From Desulforamulus aquiferis (GTDB lineage: Bacteria; Bacillota; Desulfotomaculia; Desulfotomaculales; Desulfotomaculaceae), in the NCBI GenBank assembly GCA_004143605.1, contig AWVY01000052.1:102650-142215 (forward strand): a stretch of 39,566 nt of DNA, in the 5' to 3' direction. A program made the translations under genes and the position numbers. Positions 8,084 through 16,791 of this stretch are shown here, piece by piece (the stretch's first letter is position 1; each line of letters opens with the position of its first letter). The notes under the pieces were generated by a model. That model made no database searches and was not told the origin of the DNA. It saw nothing but the letters and a program-made list of their open reading frames with translations.

Positions 8084-8756
8084 ATGCACCGGTTAGTTTC
8101 CATGACTGCCAATGCTAGCGGTGCTGCTGAAGCCGGCAGGCTGGCATGGTGGTAATGATTGTTGACGTCATAGATATGTCCACCACCCTGGAGTCAGCCA
8201 TTGATGCTGGAGCTTGGCAGTGCTTGGGGCCAGTCCCGACGGGGCATCACCCCCGGTTGACCTAAAACCCGAGGTGATTGGACAACAGGCGGCAGCCATT
8301 GCCCTGGCTGCCGGCAGTAGTGTCGTCCTGGTCACAGAACCACGGGTAGGCACCGATGAAGAAAGGGCCAAAAATGCTGCCAGATTCCTCTCAGGTGTAA
8401 GATTAGGGGGAGCAGAGGTAACGGCTATTATACCAAATTTAGGTGCAGAAACTCCTAAGATATGCCATCTTAAGGGCAGAGTGGTTGTAGCTGCCACCGG
8501 TACCGGGGGAGTTGCCTATGATGCGGCCATGACCGCCGGTGCTCCCGAGGTTATTACCGGAACGGTGGCCAGGACCATGAAGAAAAAGGGGACGGCGCCT
8601 GCCAGGGCAGCAGCAAAAAGGGCTGTGGAAGCCGCCCGGAGATTAAATACAGGGATCTGTGTGGTTGCAGCCAGTGCAAATTCTTTAGAAGATCTACTGG
8701 CGGCAGAGTACATTATGAAGCTGATTATCGAGGAAGGCTTTTTGAACCAAGGGTAA
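8084..8756 (+). CDS. ComB-like (2-phosphosulfolactate phosphatase family) protein, two frame breaks
   Basis: A 224-aa protein after restoring one base near 8145 and one T near 8214. The N-terminal VVMIVDVIDMSTTLESAIDAGA resembles the VIDVLRATSTI...GA start of ComB enzymes; a central AATGTGGVAYDAAM and ITGTVART match the ComB TNGT region, and ANSLEDLLAAEYIM matches its C-terminal SLED motif. ComB removes phosphate from 2-phosphosulfolactate in coenzyme M synthesis; here the canonical LRAT is replaced by DMST, so the substrate may differ. The start is ATG 8084 after GGGAGGA. It lies directly upstream of spoIIM, suggesting co-expression during sporulation. Assignment is to a distant family member. 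Confidence 0.5.
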
Positions 8757-8835
8757 TAATTAACTTTACCCCCGGCATAGATATGTACAGTAGCAATTTC
8801 ATTAAGTTTACTGGGACATGTCGGGGGTGACCAAG

Positions 8836-9466
8836 TTGCGAGGCCGTTTTAAAAGCTTGTTTAAGTCCTCCCTGCGAGAGGGCTGGCCAATGTATATTCT
8901 TGCCCTAGTTACTATGCTGGCAGGGGTTTTTTTGGCAATTGGGGAGCGGGCACGCTGGATATAAGCCAGGCCACGCAATTATCTACCTACTTGGATATGT
9001 TTGTAAGTGAGGCAGGTCCATTGCCATTGACCACCCTCAGCTTGTGAGAACTACCATTACCAATAATCTTACCTTTGTGGGGATCATTTATCTATTGGGG
9101 CTGACCGTTATAGGAGCTCCGGTAATCCTTGCTTTGCTCTTTATCAGGGGCTTTTCCCTGGGATTTACAGTCGGCTTTTTGGCTAATGAGCGGGCTGGAG
9201 ACGGAGTAATTATAGCAATAGCTTCGGTACTCCCTCAGAACCTATTATTCCTACCGGCAATTTATTTGGCCGGGGTAGCTTCCCTGTCCTTTTCCTGCCT
9301 GTTAATTGGCAGACTTCGCAACTCCCGATTGCCGGTTTTGCCGGGCTTACTCGGATATCACTTTATAATAATCATTGTTTCCTGTATAGCGGCGGCTGCA
9401 GGTTTAGTCGAAGCTTTTTTAACACCGGAGTTAATTAAGACCACTGTAAATTTATTAATTAAATAA
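8836..9466 (+). CDS. spoIIM: Stage II sporulation protein M, two frame breaks
   Basis: A polytopic membrane protein, about 210 aa, of the SpoIIM family. With SpoIID and SpoIIP it forms the DMP machine that thins septal peptidoglycan and drives engulfment of the forespore. After restoring bases near 8942 and 9026 it reads from a basic N-terminus (LRGRFKSLFKSSLREGW) into a first membrane helix, an extracytoplasmic segment, NNLTFVGIIYLLG, and LFIRGFSLGFTVGFL, then two further hydrophobic stretches including SVLPQNLLFLPAIYL. TTG 8836 is preferred because GGGGGTGA precedes it by 5 nt; ATG 8818 is an alternative. Synteny with xerD, dacF and spoIIA supports the call. Confidence 0.85.
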
Positions 9467-9484
9467 ATTTTCCATCTTTTGCTT

Positions 9485-9513
9485 ACATAAAAAATTATTT
9501 TAAGGACATAATA
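9485..9513 (+). promoter_or_regulatory. Candidate sigma-G promoter for the SASP gene
   Basis: ACATA (9485-9489), 17 nt, then CATAATA (9507-9513). The -10 fits the forespore sigma-G consensus CATNHTA exactly, and the -35 differs from GHATR at one position. It lies about 60 bp upstream of the spore-protein start. Confidence 0.5.
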
Positions 9514-9572
9514 ATATCAGAAAAGGGGCAACCTAAATTTTTGTTTCACAAATTCTTACAGGAGGTAATAAT

Positions 9573-9868
9573 ATGTCCAAAGAGTTAATCTCAGTGGATT
9601 TACAGCCTGAAGATTTGATGAAAATAACTGCAGCCACAGGTTTAGTACCACGGGAGCTTGTGCCCTACGTTAAGCCGGCCATGGAGGAGTTTAGAAATGA
9701 GATGGCCGCGGAGCTTGGTTTGACGGATTATGCCAGCATGGATAAAGGCGAACTTCCCAGCAGGCAGAATGGAAAAGTAGGCGGCGGAATGACTAAAAAA
9801 TGGTTGCTTTTGCAGAGGCAGTTCTGGCATGGAATTATAAAAACAGAGTTTTATTAAAGGAATCCTAA
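9573..9868 (+). CDS. Alpha/beta-type small acid-soluble spore protein, one frame break
   Basis: A 98-aa DNA-binding spore protein that would saturate forespore DNA and protect it. With a missing A restored in the A run near 9801, the C-terminal half reads ELGLTDYASMDKGELPSRQNG, then KVGGGMTKKMVAFAE and LAWNYKNR. The NGxVGGxMTKxMV signature is the DNA-contacting hallmark of alpha/beta SASP. The N-terminal ~45 residues (DLMKITAATGLVPRELVPYVKP) are longer than in typical 60-70-aa SASPs. The start ATG 9573 follows CAGGAGGT. A sigma-G-like promoter lies upstream. The usual germination protease site could not be placed with confidence. Confidence 0.75.
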
Positions 9869-9910
9869 AAAACAGCTCCGCGCCGCTTAATTGGCGGGAG
9901 CTGTTTTTAT
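9866..9910. terminator. Bidirectional terminator between SASP and DUF441 genes
   Basis: AACAGCTCC (9871-9879) pairs with GGAGCTGTT (9897-9905), with an A-tract on the left and T-tract on the right, so it can stop both convergent transcripts. Confidence 0.85.
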
Positions 9911-9916
9911 TTAAAA

Positions 9917-10377
9917 TTATTTAAACCAATATACCACTTCCAGAAAAAGGGCGGTTAGTCCTGCTGCCATTAAGGGGCCAATGGGAATTCCGCCCAAAAA
10001 AACTATGCCAAAAACAGAACCAATAACCATGCCAAATATTAATTGTGGGTCCATTTTCAATAATGTCAGACCTTCGCCATTCATATGTGTGGCCAAGCTC
10101 CGCCAATAATGGCAAGAATTCCTTGGGGGGAGAGGGTTTTTTCCAGTATCTCCATATAAACTACATTGTCGTGGGCAAGGGGAACCAAAACAGAGAGCAT
10201 TAAAAAAATAAGGCCAATCTCCAGGCCTCTACGTTCTAATAGACTAAAGAAACGATAAAGCTTGGTGAGTCTCAATATTAGTAATATACATGCAGCTGTG
10301 GCCATTAGGGTTGAATTACCCACAAAGCCCATTATTAAAAGAATAACTAGAATTATTACTCCATTTTTTCCCATCAT
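9917..10377 (-). CDS. DUF441 (UPF0756) membrane protein, one frame break
   Basis: A 153-aa hydrophobic protein with about four to five membrane segments, matching the DUF441 family: MGFVGNSTLMATAACILLILRL near the N-terminus, ERRGLEIGLIFLMLSVLVPLA, then after a missing base near 10095 a C-terminal part with GMVIGSVFGIVFLGGIPIGP and ALFLEVVYWFK. Function unknown. The start is one of two adjacent ATGs (10377 or 10374), both correctly spaced behind AAGGAGGTGA; an in-frame ATG at 10398 lies upstream of that ribosome site and is rejected. Monocistronic, ending at the shared terminator. Confidence 0.75.
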
Positions 10378-10449
10378 CTCACCTCCTTCTGAAAACATAT
10401 GCAGGAATCCAGAAATGTTATGACAAGAAAAAAGGCCCCGTTAGGGCGG

Positions 10450-10691
10450 TCACATAAAATTATTTTTTTGTAAATCCAGTAACTGTGTGCCGAAGGAAAG
10501 CATATTTGTTTGCATACCTTCTATACCTGCACGTATGTTTTCCACAGAACGCTTGGTGCCAAGGATAAAGTCCCTAGCACTTTCAAAATATGATTCTAGT
10601 TCTTTTTCTGTTCCCATAATCAATAAAATCAAAATCAAAAATAATACATATGGATTTTGACCGCTTAAAAAACGATATTCCGCAGGACCAT
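10450..10691 (-). CDS. Small membrane-anchored protein, one frame break
   Basis: About 80 aa when one G is restored next to the start (ATG 10691, behind AAGGAGGTGCAGCA). It then reads MGPAEYRFLSGQNPYVLF followed by ILILLIMG, giving a short N-terminal leader and one membrane helix, then a charged helical tail EKELESYFESARDFILGTK and SVENIRAGIEGMQTNML. The GQNPYVLFLILILLIM pattern resembles short membrane peptides often found in spore-formers. I do not recognise the family. Without the restoration only the segment starting inside the helix (10638) is open. Confidence 0.45.
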
Positions 10692-10828
10692 TGCTGCACC
10701 TCCTTGTTAAGCCTTCTGTACCAGGATATGGCAGAAGAACTAAAATGGTGATAGTTGCTGGCCTGTAAAGGGTCAGTAATATTAGGAAGCCGATACAATG
10801 TCTGGTCTAAAAGGTAGTTATAGTACAT
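10665..10828 (-). CDS. Possible 54-aa protein upstream of the small membrane gene
   Basis: If the same missing G near 10689 is restored, an ORF from ATG 10828 ends at TAA 10667-10665 after 54 aa, overlapping the start of the next gene by 27 nt. It is rich in Tyr, Asn and Ser (YYNYLLDQTLYRLPN, NYHHFSSSAISWYRR) and has no membrane segment. No convincing ribosome site precedes it (AAGAAAAAACT). Could be a real coupled small gene or chance; not recognised. Confidence 0.3.
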
Positions 10829-10883
10829 AGTTTTTTCTTATCTAGATGTTGCTGACATGGCAACTCCTTTAGGGGGGACAACT

Positions 10884-11183
10884 GTGCTGGTTGTGTTTAT
10901 TACTAGGCTTAAGCAAAGAATTTTAAAGGGCTTGCGTTTTGCCTTTGTCCTTGCAGTGATAGCAATTTTGCTGGTTCAATTAATTGGTCTGCTTAAGGGC
11001 TCTGGACTAACAAGCAGGGACTCTGTACCGGGTGGAAACCCCATGAAAGTTCAAGGGGGGGTAATAGAAGCCTGTGATAATGATTTTGATCATGGGGCTT
11101 TAGAAAAAATAATAGATTACTTATTAAATAATCATCGAGATAAAAATAAAATAAAGGAATTAATTGGATGTTTGAAGAAGTAG
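10884..11183 (+). CDS. DUF4227 (YqzK-like) small membrane protein
   Basis: A 99-aa protein with one membrane helix (FAFVLAVIAILLVQLIGLL) after a basic start (RLKQRILKGLR), a PGGNPMKV element after the helix, and a helical charged C-terminus. The order helix, P-G-x-x-x-KV, and the position immediately upstream of xerD match B. subtilis YqzK/DUF4227; this is inference. The start is GTG 10884, four nt after AGGGGGGACA; the upstream in-frame ATG 10857 lies before that site. The C-terminal part (LEKIIDYLLNNHRDKNK) is longer than in YqzK. Confidence 0.5.
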   Translation: MLVVFITRLKQRILKGLRFAFVLAVIAILLVQLIGLLKGSGLTSRDSVPGGNPMKVQGGVIEACDNDFDHGALEKIIDYLLNNHRDKNKIKELIGCLKK

Positions 11184-11212
11184 TCCAAAAACTTTTGGGC
11201 TGCTTTATTATT
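11179..11212 (+). terminator. Hairpin before xerD
   Basis: AGTAGTCCAAAA pairs with TTTTGGGCTGCT with two mismatched or G-U positions, followed by TTATTATTTTC. It overlaps the end of the preceding gene and probably separates it from xerD. Confidence 0.6.
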
Positions 11213-11247
11213 TTCTTGACAATTGGTTTAAAGTAAGGGGGGGGAAG

Positions 11248-12138
11248 ATGGAACGCTGGTTAGAGGAATTTATCAATTATTTAGCTGTTGAGCGAGGCTT
11301 AGCCAAGAACACCTTGGCATCATATAGGATTGACCTCAGTCAGTTCCTTTCTTTTTTAAAGAAACAAGGAGTATCTTCACTAAGTGAAGCTAACCGAAAT
11401 CACATCCTGACTCACCTGTATAAGCTGCAAAAGGAAGGCAAGGCACCTGCCACTATTTCAAGGCATTTAGCTGCATTAAAGCATTTTTACCGCTTTCTGC
11501 TGGCTGAAGGGGCTGTTGCTGAAGATTACACCTTGAACCTTGAATCGCCAAAGCTTGCCCAGCGGCTTCCCCAGGTACTCTCCACAGGTGAAGTGGAAAA
11601 CCTATTAAGTCAACCCCAACTGGTTGATCCCGCAGGAATGAGGGATAAGGCCATGCTGGAGCTCATTTATGCCACAGGCATCAGGGTCTCCGAAATGGTT
11701 GCTTTAGATATCCAGCATGTGGAGCTGGAAATGGGCTATATTCGGTGCTTTGGAAAGGGCTCCAAAGAGAGAATCATTCCCCTGGGCTCAGTGGCAGCAA
11801 GGTTTGTGCAAGAATATCTTGCCAGAGCCAGGGTCAAACTAACCAAGGGTAAGCCTGAGAATCAGGCACTTTTCGTAAATGTGCAGGGGAAAAGACTAAC
11901 CCGCCAGGGCTTCTGGAAAATAATTAAAAAGTATGCCCGGGAGGGAAAGATAGATAAGCCAATTACACCCCATACCCTGAGGCACTCCTTTGCCACCCAT
12001 TTGCTGGAGAATGGAGCAGATTTAAGGTCTGTTCAGGAGATGCTGGGTCATGCGGATATTTCTACAACACAAATATATACCCATCTAACCAAGCTGAGGC
12101 TTAGGGAAGTGTATAGCAAAGCTCACCCCAGGGCTTAA
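11248..12138 (+). CDS. xerD: Site-specific tyrosine recombinase XerD
   Basis: Intact 296-aa recombinase. With XerC it resolves chromosome dimers at dif during cell division. The N-terminal SAM-like core-binding domain (residues 1-90, LAVERGLAKNTLASYR) precedes the catalytic domain. Catalytic residues are visible: R146 in ATGIRVSE, a Lys in FGKGSKER (about 170-173), H242 and R245 in HTLRHSFATHLL, H268 in MLGHADISTTQ and the nucleophile Y277 in IYTH. The length equals B. subtilis XerD (296 aa). ATG 11248 follows AGGGGGGGGAAG. Position upstream of deoB is the standard Firmicutes order. A chromosomal XerD rather than a phage integrase. Confidence 0.95.
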   Translation: MERWLEEFINYLAVERGLAKNTLASYRIDLSQFLSFLKKQGVSSLSEANRNHILTHLYKLQKEGKAPATISRHLAALKHFYRFLLAEGAVAEDYTLNLESPKLAQRLPQVLSTGEVENLLSQPQLVDPAGMRDKAMLELIYATGIRVSEMVALDIQHVELEMGYIRCFGKGSKERIIPLGSVAARFVQEYLARARVKLTKGKPENQALFVNVQGKRLTRQGFWKIIKKYAREGKIDKPITPHTLRHSFATHLLENGADLRSVQEMLGHADISTTQIYTHLTKLRLREVYSKAHPRA

Positions 12139-12162
12139 ATATTTTTACAAGGAGAGATGGTT

Positions 12163-13349
12163 TTGCATCAAGGAGAGGTTAAGAGAGTTACACTAATAGT
12201 TTTAGATAGTGTTGGAGTAGGAGAACTACCCGATGCCTCTGAATATGGAGACGCCGGCAGCAATACCCTGGCCAATGTGGCTAAAGCCATTGGTGGCATT
12301 AATTTACCTAACCTGGGAAGCTTAGGGCTAGGCAATATTATTTCTGTGGAAGGGGTTCCGCCATTGGAGAAGCCCCGGGGGGCCTTCGGTAAAATGGCCG
12401 AGAAATCCATTGGAAAAGATACAACCACCGGCCACTGGGAAATGGCCGGAATTATTTTAGAACAGCCCTTTCCCACCTATCCCCAGGGATTTCCGGCCCA
12501 GTTAATAGCTGAGTTTGAGAGGCTCATCGGGCGGGCCACCCTGGGTAATATAGCTGCCTCTGGAACAGCTATAATTGAAGAATTGGGACAGGAACATATA
12601 AATACAGGTAAACCTATCGTTTATACTTCAGCAGACAGCGTTTTTCAAATTGCTGCCCATGAAGAAATAATCGCCCTAAAGGAATTATACCGAATTTGCG
12701 AAATTGCCAGGGAGTTGCTGGACGGCGAACATCGTGTGGGCAGGGTCATTGCCCGACCCTTTGTCGGCAGTCCAGGCTCCTTTAAAAGGACTGCAAATCG
12801 TCATGATTATGCTGTGCCACCACCAAGTCCCAATATTTTAACCCTGCTGCAAGAGTCGGGGATAAAACCATGGGTGTTGGGAAAATTTATGATATTTTTG
12901 CCGGCCTTGGGATTTCCGAGACTGTGTCTACAAAGAGCAATATGGATGGCGTGGATCAGACCATAAGGCTTATGAAGGAGTCCCAGGAGGGCTGATCTTT
13001 GCCAATCTGGTGGAATATGACTCCCTTTACGGACACCGCAATGATCCCAAGGGTTATGCCGGTGCCCTGGAGGAATTTGACAGGAGGCTGCCTGACATTT
13101 TGGCTGCCATGTTGGACAATGAGGTACTGATCTTAACTGCCGACCATGGCTGCGATCCCACCACTCCCAGCACCGATCACTCCAGGGAGTATGTACCCTG
13201 TTGGTCTGCGGTAAGCCGGTGAGGCCGGGGATAAACCTGGGCACTAGAGCTTCCTTTAGTGATATTGCAGCTACCTTGGCAGAGCTTTTTAGATTGCCTC
13301 CCTCAATATAGGGGAGAGTTTTGCTTCGGAGGTCTTAGGGAGTAAGTAA
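12163..13349 (+). CDS. deoB: Phosphopentomutase, four frame breaks
   Basis: Alkaline-phosphatase superfamily enzyme interconverting (deoxy)ribose 1- and 5-phosphate in nucleoside salvage. After restoring bases near 12883, 12992, 13200 and 13310 it is 396 aa, the normal family length. Motifs: [13 protein letters not shown] (first metal Asp), [11 protein letters not shown] with the active Thr region, [13 protein letters not shown], then [11 protein letters not shown] and [17 protein letters not shown] with metal Asp/His ligands. TTG 12163 is preferred, six nt after AAGGAGAG; ATG 12157 is only one base from that site. It pairs functionally with the downstream nucleoside phosphorylase, which yields the pentose 1-phosphate it uses. 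Confidence 0.9.
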
Positions 13350-13368
13350 TTCTGCCGCATGAAGGTCG

Positions 13369-13525
13369 GGACAGGCGGCATTTCCAACGCTACGCTCCCG
13401 CAAGTCTACTGATTTACTTTTTGGTAGTTGTAGTCAACGCATAAGGACCGTAGCATTCCTTTGTGGATCTTCGGGCTAAGCAACGCAGCCCGTGCTCCGC
13501 TACGCTTTTGGAAAAGCCACCTGTC
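13369..13525. repeat. 157-bp noncoding element with imperfect 18-bp terminal inverted repeats
   Basis: The only gap between deoB and pdp holds GGACAGGCGGCATTTCCA (13369-13386) and, inverted, TGGAAAAGCCACCTGTCC (13508-13525), 16 of 18 matching. Inside are a GC-rich hairpin CGGGCT/AGCCCG (about 13472-13492) and related GCTACGCT/CCGCTACGC strings. No ORF or ribosome site. It resembles a MITE or intergenic palindromic repeat; no target-site duplication was identified. Confidence 0.5.
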
Positions 13526-13583
13526 CTACTATTGGGTCTTTTTGGGTAGATTTAGATTCTAGGGTTGTGTTGAGGTGTTACTT

Positions 13584-14882
13584 ATGAGAATGTACGATAT
13601 TATTTTGAAAAAGCGTCGGGGGTTGGAGTTAACCACCGCTGAAATTGATTTTTTTATAGATGGCTATACAAAGGATGAGATACCAGATTACCAGGTGTCC
13701 GCCCTGCTGATGGCTATTTTCTTTCAGGGTTTTACCGAAAGGGAAATTGGTGACTTAACCATGGCCATGCCGAATCGGGGGAACAGACCGACCTGAAATC
13801 TATACCTGGCATCAAGGTTGACAAGCACAGTACAGGCGGGGTGGGAGATAAGACCACCCTTATCCTGGGACCGCTGGTGGCGGCAGCCGGGGTTCCGGTG
13901 GCCAAGATGTCAGGGAGAGGCTTGGGCCATACGGGGGGGACTATAGATAAGCTGGAGGCCATACCGGGTTTCCGGGTTGCTTTAGACAACGCTGCCTTTA
14001 TTGAGCAGGTCAATAGAGTAAAAATAGCAGTTGTAGCCCAAACAGGCAATTTGGCCCCTGCGGATAAAAAGCTGTATGCATTGAGGGATGTCACTGCAAC
14101 GGTGGATAGTATTCCTCTTATTGCGGCTTCTGTCATGAGTAAAAAAATTGCTGCTGGAGCAGATGCCATTGTTCTGGATGTCAAGGTAGGCAGTGGAGCC
14201 TTTATGAAAAAGTCCGAGGATGCCTTTAACCTGGCCCGTACCATGGTGGACATAGGGACAAGGGTTGGCCGCAAAACAGTGGCCCTTGTGACGGATATGG
14301 ATCAGCCTTTGGGCTATGCCATAGGTAATGCCCTGGAGGTCAAAGAGGCCATCGCCACCTTGAAGGGCCAAGGACCCAAGGATTTACATGAGCTGTGTAT
14401 GCACTTAGGCAGCGAAATGCTTGTGCTGGCTGGTGTGGATAAGGATACTGCCAAGCTAGGGAACGCCTGGAAAAAATAATTTTCGAGGGGCAGGCACTGG
14501 AAAAATTCAAGGAATTTATCGTTGCCCAGGGAGGCGATCCAGAGGTATGTAGTAAAGAAGGGTTGCTGCCCCCGGCAGAAATTATTTACCCTGTGTCCAG
14601 CTTGGAAGAGGGTTACGTAACGAGATAGATGCGGAGCAAATTGGCCTGGCAGCCATGTCCCTGGGGGCTGGAAGAGCAACAAAGGATGCTGCAATAGATT
14701 TATCCGTGGGGTTGGTGCTCAAGAAAAAGATCGGAGAAGGTATCGGTAAGGGTGAAATAATTGCAGAGCTGCACGCCGCCAAGGGGCAGGAGCTTCTAGG
14801 GGCTGAAGATATGGTCAGGAAGGCCTATACTATTGGCCATAATAAGCCAGCTGTTAGGGAAATTGTGCTAGGAAGAGTGTAA
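13584..14882 (+). CDS. pdp: Pyrimidine-nucleoside phosphorylase, three frame breaks
   Basis: Splits uridine/thymidine with phosphate into base and (deoxy)ribose 1-phosphate, feeding DeoB just upstream. Restoring bases near 13768, 14456 and 14621 gives 433 aa, the same length as B. subtilis Pdp. Signatures are the N-terminal helical domain ([14 protein letters not shown]), the phosphate-binding [50 protein letters not shown] and the C-terminal [17 protein letters not shown] 13584 is taken as start (TGAGGTG six nt upstream); GTG 13575 overlaps that site. The deoB-pdp order is conserved upstream of dacF in Firmicutes. Confidence 0.92.
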
Positions 14883-14965
14883 GTTGTTTCTTGTGTTTTT
14901 TGACTCATCACCTTATAATAAGCTAGTGAATACAAATATGAGAATATAAGGGGTTTGAATTTTCC

Positions 14966-15316
14966 TTGGTCAAGGGACAACTGGAAGATGAAATAACTAA
15001 AGCCATGATCCAATGGGAAAGGGATTATATGGGTCGTGGACCAGATGAGGCTAAAACGGATATACTGCGTAATATGATAATTGTCACCCTTCGAGGAGTG
15101 CTTTCCAAGGCGGAGCAACATTTAGCCAGGGACAAGGACGGGGCTGCTTTGGTCAAAAAGTTGCGTCAGCAATTGGTTGAGCAAGGGCGCCAGGAGATAG
15201 AGATGATAGTTAACAAGATTACTTCAGCCAAGGTTATTAGTCTTCACACAGATATTAGTACAAAAACAGGAGAAAGAGTCTTTATCCTGGTTATTGATAA
15301 GAATCTTTATAATTAA
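14966..15316 (+). CDS. MpsC/DUF2294 family protein
   Basis: Intact 116-aa protein of the DUF2294 family (Pfam name MpsC, linked to a membrane-potential-generating system in Staphylococcus). Visible signatures are YMGRGPDEAKTDILRNMIIV (about residues 23-42), TLRGVLSKAEQHLA and, at the end, DISTKTGERVFILVI. No membrane segment, so cytoplasmic. The annotated start TTG 14966 has only a distant AAGGGG. It stands alone between pdp and a terminator. Its cellular role in sporulating Clostridia is not known to me. Confidence 0.7.
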   Translation: MVKGQLEDEITKAMIQWERDYMGRGPDEAKTDILRNMIIVTLRGVLSKAEQHLARDKDGAALVKKLRQQLVEQGRQEIEMIVNKITSAKVISLHTDISTKTGERVFILVIDKNLYN

Positions 15317-15366
15317 ATCTAATTGTTGGAAGATATTTTAAAGGGTAGTCTATATCAGTTAAATTT

Positions 15367-15406
15367 AATCCAACACCAATGAATAAATTGGTGTTGGATT
15401 TTTATT
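15367..15406 (+). terminator. Strong rho-independent terminator
   Basis: A perfect 14-bp stem, AATCCAACACCAAT (15367-15380) with ATTGGTGTTGGATT (15387-15400), followed by TTTATTT. It isolates the MpsC gene from the MFS gene. Confidence 0.92.
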
Positions 15407-15461
15407 TGCCCAAATACCACAATATAAGCAGGGAGATTAGACTGAGGGGAGAGATAAGATA

Positions 15462-16741
15462 ATGAGGGAGACAAAAATTAATAGATGGAGGGTTGTGGTG
15501 GGGGCTGTCTTAATCCAGGTCTGTTTGGGAGCATTTATGCCTGGAGTTTATTTAATCAGCCCTGATAGAAAAATTCGGCTGGCACTCCGAGGATGTTGTT
15601 TTAACCTTTTCAATTACCATTGCTGTTTTTGCAGCCTTTACAATACTAGCAGGTAAAGTACAAGATAGAATCGGTCCCAGATGGGTTGCCACAGCCGGAG
15701 GGTTACTCCTTGGACTAGGCCTCATCCTGCGTCACGGGCCACCACCATATGGGAACTCTATCTTTTTTATGGAATAATTGGAGGAGCAGGCATTGGCACT
15801 GCTTATGTCTGTCCCCTGGCTACCTGCGTAAAATGGTTTCCTGATAAAAGGGGACTTATCAGTGGAGTGGCAGTGGCCGGCTTTGGCGCCGGAAGTCTAC
15901 TTTTCAAGCCGGTGATTCTCTTTCTGATAAGTAATTTTGGTGTTTCTGAAACCTTTATGTATCTGGGAATAATTTATCCTTTAGCAATAGTCCTGGGGGC
16001 CAATTTTTAATCTTGCCTCCGGCAGACTATGTTCCTAAGGGTTGGACTCCTCCAGAAAACTCTAAGGCTCCGGTATCAAACTTTACCTCAGGTCAAATGT
16101 TAAAGACCTACCAATTTTATATAATGTGGTTTATGTACCTGCTGGGCTGTGTAGCCGGCCTGATGGTCATTAGCCTGGCTGTTAATATTGGCACCGACTT
16201 TGTTGGCCTTGGACCAGCCTTAGCGGCCAATGCAGTAATAGCCATAGCCATCTTCAATGCTGCCGGACGGGTAGCCTGGGGTACTCTGTCGGACATGTTA
16301 GGAAGGATAAACGCTCTGGTAGTAATGTATATATTGACCGCCAGTACTATGTTTTACATGGGAACAATGACCCTGGGTTATCTTGGCTTTATGATAGCGG
16401 TATCCCTGGCAGGCTTCTGCTTTGGTGGTTTTTTAGCATTATTTCCTTCCTTAACTGCTGATTACTATGGTATCAGAAATATGGGAGGAAATTACGGACT
16501 TGTATATCAAGCCTATGGCTTAGCTGCCATTGTAGGCCCAAGGATTGCCACCTCCATGGAATTTGCAAGTGCATTCATGATTGCCGGTATATTAAGTGTT
16601 GCCGCCGCAGTAATGGCCTTTCTGTTAAAGCCTCCGGTTTTGGCAGAAGAGGCAGGAACCACCAGGATAGGTGAGGGCTCACCAAACCTTCGTAAATTTC
16701 CATTAACTCCCTCTAGGTTTAAAAGCATAGATCCTTCATGA
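15462..16741 (+). CDS. MFS transporter, OFA (oxalate/formate antiporter) type, four frame breaks
   Basis: A 12-helix secondary transporter, 427 aa after restoring bases near 15536, 15577, 15731 and 16005. The first helix then reads RWRVVVGAVLIQVCLGA and YAWSLFNQPL, characteristic of OFA proteins. AGKVQDRIGPRW is the MFS loop 2-3 motif, GGAGIGTAYVCPLATCVKWFPD and RGLISGVAVAGFGAG are the OFA helix 4-5 region, and PPADYVPKGW marks the central loop; WGTLSDMLGR repeats the loop motif in the second half. The substrate is probably a small monocarboxylate; it cannot be fixed by sequence. ATG 15462 follows GAGGGGAGAG. A formate dehydrogenase is 12 kb away, but no direct link is shown. Confidence 0.75.
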
Positions 16742-16791
16742 AAGAAAAGAATATAAGGAGAAATGAAAAGTGAACCTGGAGGGGGAAAAAA

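Noticed and set aside
11248-12138. XerD as an integrase marking a mobile element
   Set aside because: Its length, catalytic residues and place upstream of deoB are those of chromosomal XerD; no att-like repeats or cargo genes flank it.
13732-14274. 180-aa minus-strand ORF
   Set aside because: Antisense shadow of pyrimidine-nucleoside phosphorylase.
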